64,000 nt of DNA from Molossus alvarezi. Its lineage: Eukaryota > Chordata > Mammalia > Chiroptera > Molossidae. Positions within the stretch are counted from its first letter, which is position 1. Every line of letters starts with the position of its first letter. Positions 1 through 11,600 of this stretch are shown one piece after another. Position numbers and translations under genes: made by a program. The notes under the pieces were generated by a model. It had not been told where the DNA came from. It saw nothing but the letters and a program-made list of their open reading frames with translations, and searched no databases. Location of the stretch: NCBI GenBank assembly GCA_037176705.1, contig CM073889.1:53809596-53873595 (forward strand), given 5' to 3'.

Positions 1-1930
1 CTATGCCCTTAGACATACTTCTCACCAGAGATCGTTTCTAGGAGCGTTTATACACACCAAACCGATTCCAAAAGAACTGTGTTAGAACTCTGCAGTTCAG
101 TTGAGGAAACTCACTTCCATGAAGCCTAGAGCGTGAGGCTTCTCCAACCATAAGCTGTTTTGGTTAAGTACCTAAGAAATGTCTGTTTGTTAAGGTGTAA
201 TCACAAAAAAACCTAGCAGTGCACGTTTCTTTCTCTTGTTCCCTACACACAATTACAAGACTTGCTGGTGCAGTCTCAGATATCCTGAATTATGGGCAAA
301 ACTCTGTGAGAGCCAGGGACAACATTGATTGGTGGCATGTTTAAACTTGGGAAATTGAGTACCTTTGCAAGGAAAGTGTGTAGATACATGTTCTAGTAGG
401 AAACTGATGGAATGATTGAATATTTCCATTTTGGGTCAGGAAATGCACAGATCTTGGCAAGAGTCATGTGAAACACTTGAATATAGACACTCTCCTCGTG
501 GTGTGGAGAGATCCAGTCTTCTCCTGGAAAGAACAACTAGGACAGGGCACACTGATGTGTAGAATCAAAAGTTATCCCCTTTTGTGTTCTGTGTTGGTAA
601 TGGTTTCCAAGATTGCACAGTTTTCTACAACATTTCTCAAGGCGATACTTGGAATAAGTATGGTTTCTTCTGTAGCAGTTTGTTTCGCCTAATTCTTAGA
701 ACAGTGAACCAACCTAGGGTCTAGAATGAAATAATGGAAAGATTGATAACTACTGGTGTTACACATGTGCCATTCTTGAAACAAAGCAACTGAACACATC
801 TAAAGTGATGTAGTTTAAACATTTGATGTGTACATCCAAGGAGAAATACATGAATGTGAAGACACTGACAATACCATGGGTGTTTCACATTGCATTTCTC
901 TGTGAGGTAGAACAAGAGGAGGGTTCTGGAGAAAAGGCACTTGTACAGTTGACCTGGGTATCAATTTCAATTAGCTACCCACAAATTATGCCCGGTTTGC
1001 GCGGCATAGTTTGCATTGGAGAGTTATCCAGTGTTGCATGTAAATGCAGCTGACTGCCTTCTTTCCTATACGACAAGAAAGTCAATTTGTACGAGAAGAA
1101 GAGGTAACTTTTCAACATACTACTTTTCTTCCTTGGATATGAGTTGTTTGCCTGGAAGAGTCTACAAAGAATCTGGATACCAAATACAGGCTGCGCTGCA
1201 GATATGAAACATTTTGGTTAGAGCAGTGTTCAGGTCGTGGAAATCTATACCCTATTCAGTTCTACACACATTCTCTCCATGCGTTACCAAATGAATCAGA
1301 GTCATGCCATGGATCCACGATACATTTCACTGTTTGTGCCGATTTCCACATTAACATAAGGTGTAGATACCTGTTTTCTGCAGAGAATTGAATGTAAACC
1401 CTTGTCCTCAGTGTGAAATGCTGGAATTAGCCGGGGAAATGAATGATAACTCCCGAACTTATGCTTAAAATACCCTGTGACAAATTCAACCTATTTCTTG
1501 ATATCTGACAGAATCATCTCCATGATAACAAGGATTCCAAAGAGTTTCAGGCCTTTGAATAATGGTCCTGGATTCACATGTTTCAAGAGTATTTCCCAGA
1601 AGAACCTATGAAAATACAGTGGATAATCAAAGGTGTGCATCACTGGTGTTCTTTCTCTGCAGAATTATATAATTACATTCAGTTCAAGAGCAGCATGGAA
1701 ACCTCAATATGGTGTAGTGGCAATTGGACTGTTCAGTGGCTCTCTGTCCTAAAAACAGTGTTCCCATTGACTAACTTCTTCACACATGTCTAAATATGGT
1801 GAAGAAGATTCTTGGGCTATACCCACATCACAAAACATGGAACCAACACTGGTGTTCTGTTCTGCAGATTATGTGTTAGAACAGTTGAGGAAAGTATTGA
1901 TTCAAGGTAATGTGGCAACCTAACGTTTGC
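1..1930. repeat. Repeat unit U1 (1930 bp), reference copy
   Basis: Landmarks used for the other units: CTGCAG at 90, 1196, 1378, 1657 and 1862; seven A at 205-211; CpG cluster CCCGGTTTGCGCGGC near 990-1004; a single GGATCC at 1309; the palindrome AATTATATAATT at 1663-1674; CACACATGTCTAA near 1782. U1 lacks the TCAG found after ATTCTTAG in most later units. It also lacks one C in TTAGCCGGGG near 1430. The short open frames it contains are not supported as genes. Confidence 0.97.
1641..1873. repeat. Internal sub-repeat pair within the unit (shown in U1)
   Basis: CACTGGTGTTCT begins at 1641 and again at 1847. The first is followed by TTCTCTGCAGAATTAT and the second by GTTCTGCAGATTAT, an offset of 206 bases. 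Weaker similarity continues downstream (TGTAGTGGCAATTGG against AATGTGGCAACC). The pair recurs in every unit. Confidence 0.7.
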
Positions 1931-2039
1931 CTATGCCCTTAGACATACTTCTCACCAGAGATCGTTTCTAGGAGCGTTTATACACACCAAACCGATTCCA
2001 AAAGAACTGTGTTAGAACTCTGCAGTTCAGTTGAGGAAA
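1872..2039. repeat. Internal direct repeat TGTGTTAGAAC / AGTTGAGGAAA (shown at the U1-U2 join)
   Basis: TGTGTTAGAAC followed directly by AGTTGAGGAAA lies at 1872-1893. The same two 11-base halves recur at 2008-2039, separated by the ten bases TCTGCAGTTC. The offset is 136 bases. It is present in each unit (at 78-109 in U1). Confidence 0.8.
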
Positions 2040-3861
2040 CTCACTTCCATGAAGCCTAGAGCGTGAGGCTTCTCCAACCATAAGCTGTTTTGGTTAAGTA
2101 CCTAAGAAATGTCTGTTTGTTAAGGTGTAATCACAAAAAAACCTAGCAGTGCACGTTTCTTTCTCTTGTTCCCTACACACAATTACAAGACTTGCTGGTG
2201 CAGTCTCAGATATCCTGAATTATGGGCAAAACTCTGTGAGAGCCAGGGACAACATTGATTGGTGGCATGTTTAAACTTGGGAAATTGAGTACCTTTGCAA
2301 GGAAAGTGTGTAGATACATGTTCTAGTAGGAAACTGATGGAATGATTGAATATTTCCATTTTGGGTCAGGAAATGCACAGATCTTGGCAAGAGTCATGTG
2401 AAACACTTGAATATAGACACTCTCCTCGTGGTGTGGAGAGATCCAGTCTTCTCCTGGAAAGAACAACTAGGACAGGGCACACTGATGTGTAGAATCAAAA
2501 GTTATCCCCTTTTGTGTTCTGTGTTGGTAATGGTTTCCAAGATTGCACAGTTTTCTACAACATTTCTCAAGGCGATACTTGGAATAAGTATGGTTTCTTC
2601 TGTAGCAGTTTGTTTCGCCTAATTCTTAGAACAGTGAACCAACCTAGGGTCTAGAATGAAATAATGGAAAGATTGATAACTACTGGTGTTACACATGTGC
2701 CATTCTTGAAACAAAGCAACTGAACACATCTAAAGTGATGTAGTTTAAACATTTGATGTGTACATCCAAGGAGAAATACATGAATGTGAAGACACTGACA
2801 ATACCATGGGTGTTTCACATTGCATTTCTCTGTGAGGTAGAACAAGAGGAGGGTTCTGGAGAAAAGGCACTTGTACAGTTGACCTGGGTATCAATTTCAA
2901 TTAGCTACCCACAAATTATGCCCGGTTTGCGCGGCATAGTTTGCATTGGAGAGTTATCCAGTGTTGCATGTAAATGCAGCTGACTGCCTTCTTTCCTATA
3001 CGACAAGAAAGTCAATTTGTACGAGAAGAAGAGGTAACTTTTCAACATACTACTTTTCTTCCTTGGATATGAGTTGTTTGCCTGGAAGAGTCTACAAAGA
3101 ATCTGGATACCAAATACAGGCTGCGCTGCAGATATGAAACATTTTGGTTAGAGCAGTGTTCAGGTCGTGGAAATCTATACCCTATTCAGTTCTACACACA
3201 TTCTCTCCATGCGTTACCAAATGAATCAGAGTCATGCCATGGATCCACGATACATTTCACTGTTTGTGCCGATTTCCACATTAACATAAGGTGTAGATAC
3301 CTGTTTTCTGCAGAGAATTGAATGTAAACCCTTGTCCTCAGTGTGAAATGCTGGAATTAGCCCGGGGAAATGAATGATAACTCCCGAACTTATGCTTAAA
3401 ATACCCTGTGACAAATTCAACCTATTTCTTGATATCTGACAGAATCATCTCCATGATAACAAGGATTCCAAAGAGTTTCAGGCCTTTGAATAATGGTCCT
3501 GGATTCACATGTTTCAAGAGTATTTCCCAGAAGAACCTATGAAAATACAGTGGATAATCAAAGGTGTGCATCACTGGTGTTCTTTCTCTGCAGAATTATA
3601 TAATTACATTCAGTTCAAGAGCAGCATGGAAACCTCAATATGGTGTAGTGGCAATTGGACTGTTCAGTGGCTCTCTGTCCTAAAAACAGTGTTCCCATTG
3701 ACTAACTTCTTCACACATGTCTAAATATGGTGAAGAAGATTCTTGGGCTATACCCACATCACAAAACATGGAACCAACACTGGTGTTCTGTTCTGCAGAT
3801 TATGTGTTAGAACAGTTGAGGAAAGTATTGATTCAAGGTAATGTGGCAACCTAACGTTTGC
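1931..3861. repeat. Repeat unit U2 (1931 bp)
   Basis: The only difference from U1 that I noticed by eye is one extra C (TTAGCCCGGGG). It also lacks the TCAG after ATTCTTAG. The near identity implies a very recent duplication or conversion of neighbouring units. Confidence 0.97.
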
Positions 3862-5796
3862 CTATGCCCTTAGACATACTTCTCACCAGAGATCGTTTCT
3901 AGGAGCGTTTATACACACCAAACCGATTCCAAAAGAACTGTGTTAGAACTCTGCAGTTCAGTTGAGGAAACTCACTTCCATGAAGCCTAGAGCGTGAGGC
4001 TTCTCCAACCATAAGCTGTTTTGGTTAAGAACCTAAGAAATGTCTGTTTGTTAAGGTGTAATCACAAAAAAACCTAGCAGTGCACGTTTCTTTCTCTTGT
4101 TCCCTACACACAATTACAAGACTTGCTGGTGCAGTCTCAGATATCCTGAATTATGGGCAAAACTCTGTGAGAGCCAGGGACAACATTGATTGGTGGCATG
4201 TTTAAACTTGGGAAATTGAGTACCTTTGCAAGGAAAGTGTGTAGATACATGTTCTAGTAGGAAACTGATGGAATGATTGAATATTTCCATTTTGGGTCAG
4301 GAAATGCACAGATCTTGGCAACAGTCATGTGAAACACTTGAATATAGACACTCTCCTCGTGGTGTGGAGAGATCCAGTCTTCTCCTGGAAAGAACAACTA
4401 GGACAGGGCACACTGATGTGTAGAATCAAAAGTTATCCCCTTTTGTGTTCTGTGTTGGTAATGGTGTCCAAGATTGCACAGTTTTCTACAACATTTCTCA
4501 AGGCGATACTTGGAATAAGTATGGTTTCTTCTGTAGCAGTTTGTTTCGCCTAATTCTTAGTCAGAACAGTGAACCAACCTAGGGTCTAGAATGAAATAAT
4601 GGAAAGATTGATAACTACTGGTGTTACACATGTGCCATTCTTGAAACAAAGCAACTGAACACATCTAAAGTGATGTAGTTTAAACATTTGATGTGTACAT
4701 CCAAGGAGAAATACATGAATGTGAAGACACTGACAATACCATGGGTGTTTCACATTGCATTTCTCTGTGAGTTAGAACAAGAGGAGGGTTCTGGAGAAAA
4801 GGCACTTGTACAGTTGACCTGGGTATCAATTTCAATTAGCTACCCACAAATTATGCCCGGTTTGCGCGGCATAGTTTGCATTGGAGAGTTATCCAGTGTT
4901 GCATGTAAATGCAGCTGACTGCCTTCTTTCCTATACGACAAAAAAGTCAATTTGTACGAGAAGAAGAGGTAACTTTTCAACATACTACTTTTCTTCCTTG
5001 GATATGAGTTGTTTGCCTGGAAGAGTCTACAAAGAATCTGGATACCAAATACAGGCTGCGCTGCAGAAATGAAACATTTTGGTTAGAGCAGTGTTCAGGT
5101 CGTGGAAATCTATACCCTATTCAGTTCTACACACATTCTCTCCATGCGTTACCAAATGAATCAGAGTCATGCCATGGATCCACGATACATTTCACTGTTT
5201 GTGCCGATTTCCACATTAACATAAGGTGTAGATACCTGTTTTCTGCAGAGAATTGAATGTAAACCCTTGTCCTCAGTGTGAAATGCTGGAATTAGCCCGT
5301 GGAAATGAATGATAACTCCCGAACATATGCTTAAAATACCCTGTGACAAATTCAACCTATTTCTTGATATCTGACAGAATCATCTCCATGATAACAAGGA
5401 TTCCAAAGAGTTTCAGGCCTTTGAATAATGGTCCTGGATTCACATGTTTCAAGAGTATTTCCCAGAAGAACCTATGAAAATACAGTGGATAATCAAAGGT
5501 GTGCATCACTGGTGTTCTTTCTCTGCAGAATTATATAATTACATTCAGTTCAAGAGCAGCATGGAAACCTCAATATGGTGTAGTGGCAATTGGACTGTTC
5601 AGTGGCTCTCTGTCCTAAAAACAGTGTTCCCATTGACTAACTTCTTCACACATGTCTAAATATGGTGAAGAAGATTCTTGGGCTATACCCACATCACAAA
5701 ACATGGAACCAACACTGGTGTTCTGTTCTGCAGATTATGTGTTAGAACAGTTGAGGAAAGTATTGATTCAAGGTAATGTGGCAACCTAACGTTTGC
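3862..5796. repeat. Repeat unit U3 (1935 bp)
   Basis: First unit with TTAGTCAGAACAG, and it keeps the seven-A run. It has TTAAGAACC, GCAACAGTC and GGTGTCC. Private changes are CGACAAAAAAG near 4936 and GAACATATGC near 5322. Confidence 0.97.
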
Positions 5797-7731
5797 CTAT
5801 GCCCTTAGACATACTTCTCACCAGAGATCGTTTCTAGGAGCGTTTATACACACCAAACCGATTCCAAAAGAACTGTGTTAGAACTCTGCAGTTCAGTTGA
5901 GGAAACTCACTTCCATGAAGCCTAGAGCGTGAGGCTTCTCCAACCATTAGCTGTTTTGGTTAAGAACCTAAGAAATGTCTGTTTGTTAAGGTGTAATCAC
6001 AAAAAAACCTAGCAGTGCACGTTTCTTTCTCTTGTTCCCTACACACAATTACAAGACTTGCTGGTGCAGTCTCAGATATCCTGAATTATGGGCAAAACTC
6101 TGTGAGAGCCAGGGACAACATTGATTGGTGGCATGTTTAAACTTGGGAAATTGAGTACCTTTGCAAGGAAAGTGTGTAGATACATGTTCTAGTAGGAAAC
6201 TGATGGAATGATTGAATATTTCCATTTTGGGTCAGGAAATGCACAGATCTTGGCAAGAGTCATGTGAAACACTTGAATATAGACACTCTCCTCGTGGTGT
6301 GGAGAGATCCAGTCTTCTCCTGGAAAGAACAACTAGGACAGGGCACACTGATGTGTAGAATCAAAAGTTATCCCCTTTTGTGTTCTGTGTTGGTAATGGT
6401 TTCCAAGATTGCACAGTTTTCTACAACATTTCTCAAGGCGATACTTGGAATAAGTATGGTTTCTTCTGTAGCAGTTTGTTTCGCCTAATTCTTAGTCAGA
6501 ACAGTGAACCAACCTAGGGTCTAGAATGAAATAATGGAAAGATTGATAACTACTGGTGTTACACATGTGCCATTCTTGAAACAAAGCAACTGAACACATC
6601 TAAAGTGATGTAGTTTAAACATTTGATGTGTACATCCAAGGAGAAATACATGAATGTGAAGACACTGACAATACCATGGGTGTTTCACATTGCATTTCTC
6701 TGTGAGTTAGAACAAGAGGATGGTTCTGGAGAAAAGGCACTTGTACAGTTGACCTGGGTATCAATTTCAATTAGCTACCCACAAATTATGCCCGGTTTGC
6801 GCGGCATAGTTTGCATTGGAGAGTTATCCAGTGTGGCATGTAAATGCAGCTGACTGCCTTCTTTCCTATACGACAAGAAAGTCAATTTGTACGAGAAGAA
6901 GAGGTAACTTTTCAACATACTACTTTTCTCCCTTGGATATGAGTTGTTTGCCTGGAAGAGTCTACAAAGAATCTGGATACCAAATACAGGCTGCGCTGCA
7001 GAAATGAAACATTTTGGTTAGAGCAGTGTTCAGGTCGTGGAAATCTATACCCTATTCAGTTCTACACACATTCTCTCCATGCGTTACCAAATGAATCAGA
7101 GTCATGCCATGGATCCACGATACATTTCACTGTTTGTGCCGATTTCTACATTAACATAAGGTGTAGATACCTGTTTTCTGCAGAGAATTGAATGTAAACC
7201 CTTGTCCTCAGTGTGAAATGCTGGAATTAGCCCGGGGAAATGAATGATAACTCCCGAACTTATGCTTAAAATACCCTGTGACAAATTCAACCTATTTCTT
7301 GATATCTGACAGAATCATCTCCATGATAACAAGGATTCCAAAGAGTTTCAGGCCTCTGAATAATGGTCCTGGATTCACATGTTTCAAGAGTATTTCCCAG
7401 AAGAACCTATGAAAATACAGTGGATAATCAAAGGTGTGCATCACTGGTGTTCTTTCTCTGCAGAATTATATAATTACATTCAGTTCAAGAGCAGCATGGA
7501 AACCTCAATATGGTGTAGTGGCAATTGGACTGTTCAGTGGCTCTCTGTCCTAAAAACAGTGTTCCCATTGACTAACTTCTTCACACATGTCTAAATATGG
7601 TGAAGAAGATTCTTGGGCTATACCCACATCACAAAACATGGAACCAACACTGGTGTTCTGTTCTGCAGATTATGTGTTAGAACAGTTGAGGAAAGTATTG
7701 ATTCAAGGTAATGTGGCAACCTAACGTTTGC
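5797..7731. repeat. Repeat unit U4 (1935 bp)
   Basis: Left-group unit with TTAAGAACC. It carries GAGGATGG and GTGTGGCATG, both of which recur in U12, and TTCTCCCTTGG, which recurs in U6 and U20. Private changes include ACCATTAGCTG, GATTTCTACATT and GGCCTCTGAAT. Confidence 0.97.
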
Positions 7732-9665
7732 CTAAGCCCTTAGACATACTTCTCACCAGAGATCGTTTCTAGGAGCGTTTATACACACCAAACCGATTCC
7801 AAAAGAACTGTGTTAGAACTCTGCAGTTCAGTTGAGGAAACTCACTTCCATGAAGCCTAGAGCGTGAGGCTTCTCCAACCATAAGCTGTTTTGGTTAAGA
7901 ACCTAAGAAATGTCTGTTTGTTAAGCTGTAATCACACGAAAACCTAGCAGTGCACGTTTCTTTCTCTTGTTCCCTACACACAATTACAAGACTTGCTGGT
8001 GCAGTCTCAGATATCCTGAATTATGGGCAAAACTCTGTGAGAGCCAGGGACAACATTGATTGGTGGCATGTTTAAACTTGGGAAATTGAGTACCTTTGCA
8101 AGGAAAGTGTGTAGATACATGTTCTAGTAGGAAACTGATGGAATGATTGAATATTTCCATTTTGGGTCAGGAAATGCACAGATCTTGGCAAGAGTCATGT
8201 GAAACACTTGAATATAGACACTCTCCTCGTGGTGTGGAGAGATCCAGTCTTCTCCTGGAAAGAACAACTAGGACAGGGCACACTGATGTGTAGAATCAAA
8301 AGTTATCCCCTTTTGTGTTCTGTGTTGGTAATGGTTTCCAAGATTGCACAGTTTTCTACAACATTTCTCAAGGCGATACTTGGAATAAGTATGGTTTCTT
8401 CTGTAGCAGTTTGTTTCGCCTAATTCTTAGTCAGAACAGTGAACCAACCTAGGGTCTAGAATGAAATAATGGAAAGATTGATAACTACTGGTGTTACACA
8501 TGTGCCATTCTTGAAACAAAGCAACTGAACACATCTAAAGTGATGTAGTTTAAACATTTGATGTGTACATCCAAGGAGAAATACATGAATGTGAAGACAC
8601 TGACAATACCATGGGTGTTTCACATTGCATTTCTCTGTGAGTTAGAACAAGAGGAGGGTTCTGGAGAAAAGGCACTTGTACAGTTGACCTGGGTATCAAT
8701 TTCAATTAGCTACCCACAAATTATGCCCGGTTGGCGCGGCATAGTTTGCATTGGAGAGTTATCCAGTGTTGCATGTAAATGCAGCTGACTGCCTTCTTTC
8801 CTATACGACAAGAAAGTCAATTTGTACGAGAGGAAGAGGTAACTTTTCAACATACTACTTTTCTTCCTAGGATATGAGTTGTTTGCCTGGAAGAGTATAC
8901 AAAGCATCTCGATACCAAATACAGGCTGCGCTGCAGAAATGAAACATTTTGGTTAGAGCAGTGTTCAGGTCGTGGAAATCTATACCCTATTCAGTTCTAC
9001 ACACATTCTCTCCATGCGTTACCAAATGAATCAGAGTCATGCCATGGATCCACGATACATTTCACTGTTTGTGCCGATTTCCACATTAACATAAGGTGTA
9101 GATACCTGTTTTCTGCAGAGAATTGAATGTAAACCCTTGTCCTCAGTGTGAAATGCTGGAATTATCCCGTGGAAATGAATGATAACTCCCGAACTTATGC
9201 TTAAAATACCCTGTGACAAATTCAACCTATTTCTTGATATCTGACAGAATCATCACCATTATAACAAGGATTCCAAAGAGTTTCAGGCCTTTGAACAATG
9301 GTCCTGGATTTCATGTTTCAAGAGTATTTCCCAGAAGAACCTATGAAAATATAGTGGATAATCAAAGGTGTGCATCACTGGTGTTCTTTCTCTGCAGAAT
9401 TATATTATTACATTCAGTTCAAGAGCAGCATGGAAACCTCAATATGGTGTAGTGGCAATTGGACTGTTCAGTGGCTCTCTGTCCTAAAAACAGTGTTCCC
9501 ATTGACTAACTTCTTCACACATGTCTAAATATGGTGAAGAAGATTCTTGGGCTATACCCACATCACAAAACATGGAACCAACACTGGTGTTCTGTTCTGC
9601 AGATTATTTGTTAGAACAGTTGAGGAAAGTATTGATTCAAGGTAATGTGGCAACCTAACGTTTGC
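7732..9665. repeat. Repeat unit U5 (1934 bp), early T1-like copy
   Basis: Carries the T1 set otherwise seen in U10, U13 and U16: TTAAGCTG, CACACGAAAA, GAGGAAGAGG, CTTCCTAGG, GAGTATACAAAG, ATTATCCCG, CATCACCAT and GGATTTCATG. It keeps the left-group CACACATGTC end. It shares two substitutions with U7 only (ATATAGTGG at 9352, TATATTATTA at 9406). The anchor itself is changed to CTAAGCCC. Confidence 0.97.
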
Positions 9666-11600
9666 CTATGCCCTTAGACATACTTCTCACCAGAGATCGT
9701 TTCTAGGAGCGTTTATACACACCAAACCGATTCCAAACGAACTGTGTTAGAACTCTGCAGTTCAGTTGAGGAAACTCACTTCCATGAAGCCTAGAGCGTG
9801 AGGCTTCTCCAACCATAAGCTGTTTTGGTTAAGTACCTAAGAAATGTCTGTTTGTTAAGGTGTAATCACAAAAAAACCTAGCAGTGCACGTTTCTTTCTC
9901 TTGTTCCCTACACACAATTACAAGACTTGCTGGTGCAGTCTCAGATATCCTGAATTATGGGCAAAACTCTGTGAGAGCCAGGGACAACATTGATTGGTGG
10001 CATGTTTAAACTTGGGAAATTGAGTACCTTTGCAAGGAAAGTGTGTAGATACATGTTCTAGTAGGAAACTGATGGAATGATTGAATATTTCCATTTTGGG
10101 TCAGGAAATGCACAGATCTTGGCAAGAGTCATGTGAAACACTTGAATATAGACACTCTCCTCGTGGTGTGGAGAGATCCAGTCTTCTCCTGGAAAGAACA
10201 ACTAGGACAGGGCACACTGATGTGTAGAATCAAAAGTTATCCCCTTTTGTGTTCTGTGTTGGTAATGGTTTCCAAGATTGCACAGTTTTCTACAACATTT
10301 CTCAAGGCGATACTTGGAATAAGTATGGTTTCTTCTGTAGCAGTTTGTTTCGCCTAATTCTTAGTCAGAACAGTGAACCAACCTAGGGTCTAGAATGAAA
10401 TAATGGAAAGATTGATAACTACTGGTGTTACACATGTGCCATTCTTGAAACAAAGCAACTGAACACATCTAAAGTGATGTAGTTTAAACATTTGATGTGT
10501 ACATCCAAGGAGAAATACATGAATGTGAAGACACTGACAATACCATGGGTGTTTCACATTGCATTTCTCTGTGAGTTAGAACAAGAGGAGGGTTCTGGAG
10601 AAAAGGCACTTGTACAGTTGACCTGGGTATCAATTTCAATTAGCTACCCACAAATTATGCCCGGTTTGCGCGGCATAGTTTGCATTGGAGAGTTATCCAG
10701 TGTTGCATGTAAATGCAGCTGACTGCCTTCTTTCCTATACGACAAGAAAGTCAATTTGTACGAGAAGAAGAGGTAACTTTTCAACATACTACTTTTCTCC
10801 CTTGGATATGAGTTGTTTGCCTGGAAGAGTCTACAAAGAATCTGGATACCAAATACAGGCTGCGCTGCAGAAATGAAACATTTTGGTTAGAGCAGTGTTC
10901 AGGTCGTGGAAATCTATACCCTATTCAGTTCTACACACATTCTCTCCATGCGTTACCAAATGAATCAGAGTCATGCCATGGATCCACAATACATTTCACT
11001 GTTTGTGCCGATTTCCACATTAACATAAGGTGTAGATACCTGTTTTCTGCAGAGAATTGAATGTAAACCCTTGTCCTCAGTGTGAAATGCTGGAATTAGC
11101 CCGGGGAAATGAATGATAACTCCCGAACTTATGCTTAAAATACCCTGTGACAAATTCAACCTATTTCTTGATATCTGACAGAATCATCTCCATGATAACA
11201 AGGATTCCAAAGAGTTTCAGGCCTTTGAATAATGGTCCTGGATTCACATGTTTCAAGAGTATTTCCCAGAAGAACCTATGAAAATACAGTGGATAATCAA
11301 AGGTGTGCATCACTGGTGTTCTTCCTCTGCAGAATTATATAATTACATTCAGTTCAAGAGCAGCATGGAAACCTCAATATGGTGTAGTGGCAATTGGACT
11401 GTTCAGTGGCTCTCTGTCCTAAAAACAGTGTTCCCATTGACTATCTTCTTCACACATGTCTAAATATGGTGAAGAAGATTCTTGGGCTATACCCACATCA
11501 CAAAACATGGAACCAACACTGGTGTTCTGTTCTGCAGATTATGTGTTAGAACAGTTGAGGAAAGTATTGATTCAAGGTAATGTGGCAACCTAACGTTTGC
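9666..11600. repeat. Repeat unit U6 (1935 bp)
   Basis: Left-group unit with seven A, but it is the first with TTCCAAACG, the form fixed from U17 onward. It has TTCTCCCTTGG like U4. Private changes are CCACAATACATT, CTTCCTCTGCAG and GACTATCTTC. Confidence 0.97.

Noticed and set aside
468..692. Recurrent 74-residue open frame on the plus strand, seen in most units
   Set aside because: CAG to TAG breaks it in U12 (21893), U15, U18 and U33, it loses its stop in U27, and it has no recognisable domain. Its repetition only reflects unit identity.
823..1053. Recurrent 76-residue open frame on the plus strand
   Set aside because: Broken by TGA in U22 (41578) and TAA in U32 (60838). It overlaps other frames on both strands, and there is no sign of coding constraint.
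1230..1250. CENP-B box-like match around CAGGTCGTGGAAATC
   Set aside because: It resembles the box only in TCGTGGAAA and lacks the required CGGG at the expected spacing, so a centromeric role is not supported by this motif.
1230..1490. Recurrent 62-residue minus-strand open frame
   Set aside because: Frame and start vary with indels (for example 74 residues in U22 and U29), there is no domain, and it is broken by the 1-base deletion in U1.
1578..1793. Recurrent 71- to 105-residue open frame, the longest in the array
   Set aside because: Stopped by TAG in U5 and U7. Its carboxy end changes length with the CACACATG/ACATACTG indel and its start shifts with the ATTCAC/TTTCATG indel, which is not how a conserved protein behaves.
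1..1930. Unit as a LINE, LTR element or DNA transposon
   Set aside because: I saw no long coding frame, terminal repeats, poly-A tail or target-site duplication; copies abut directly.
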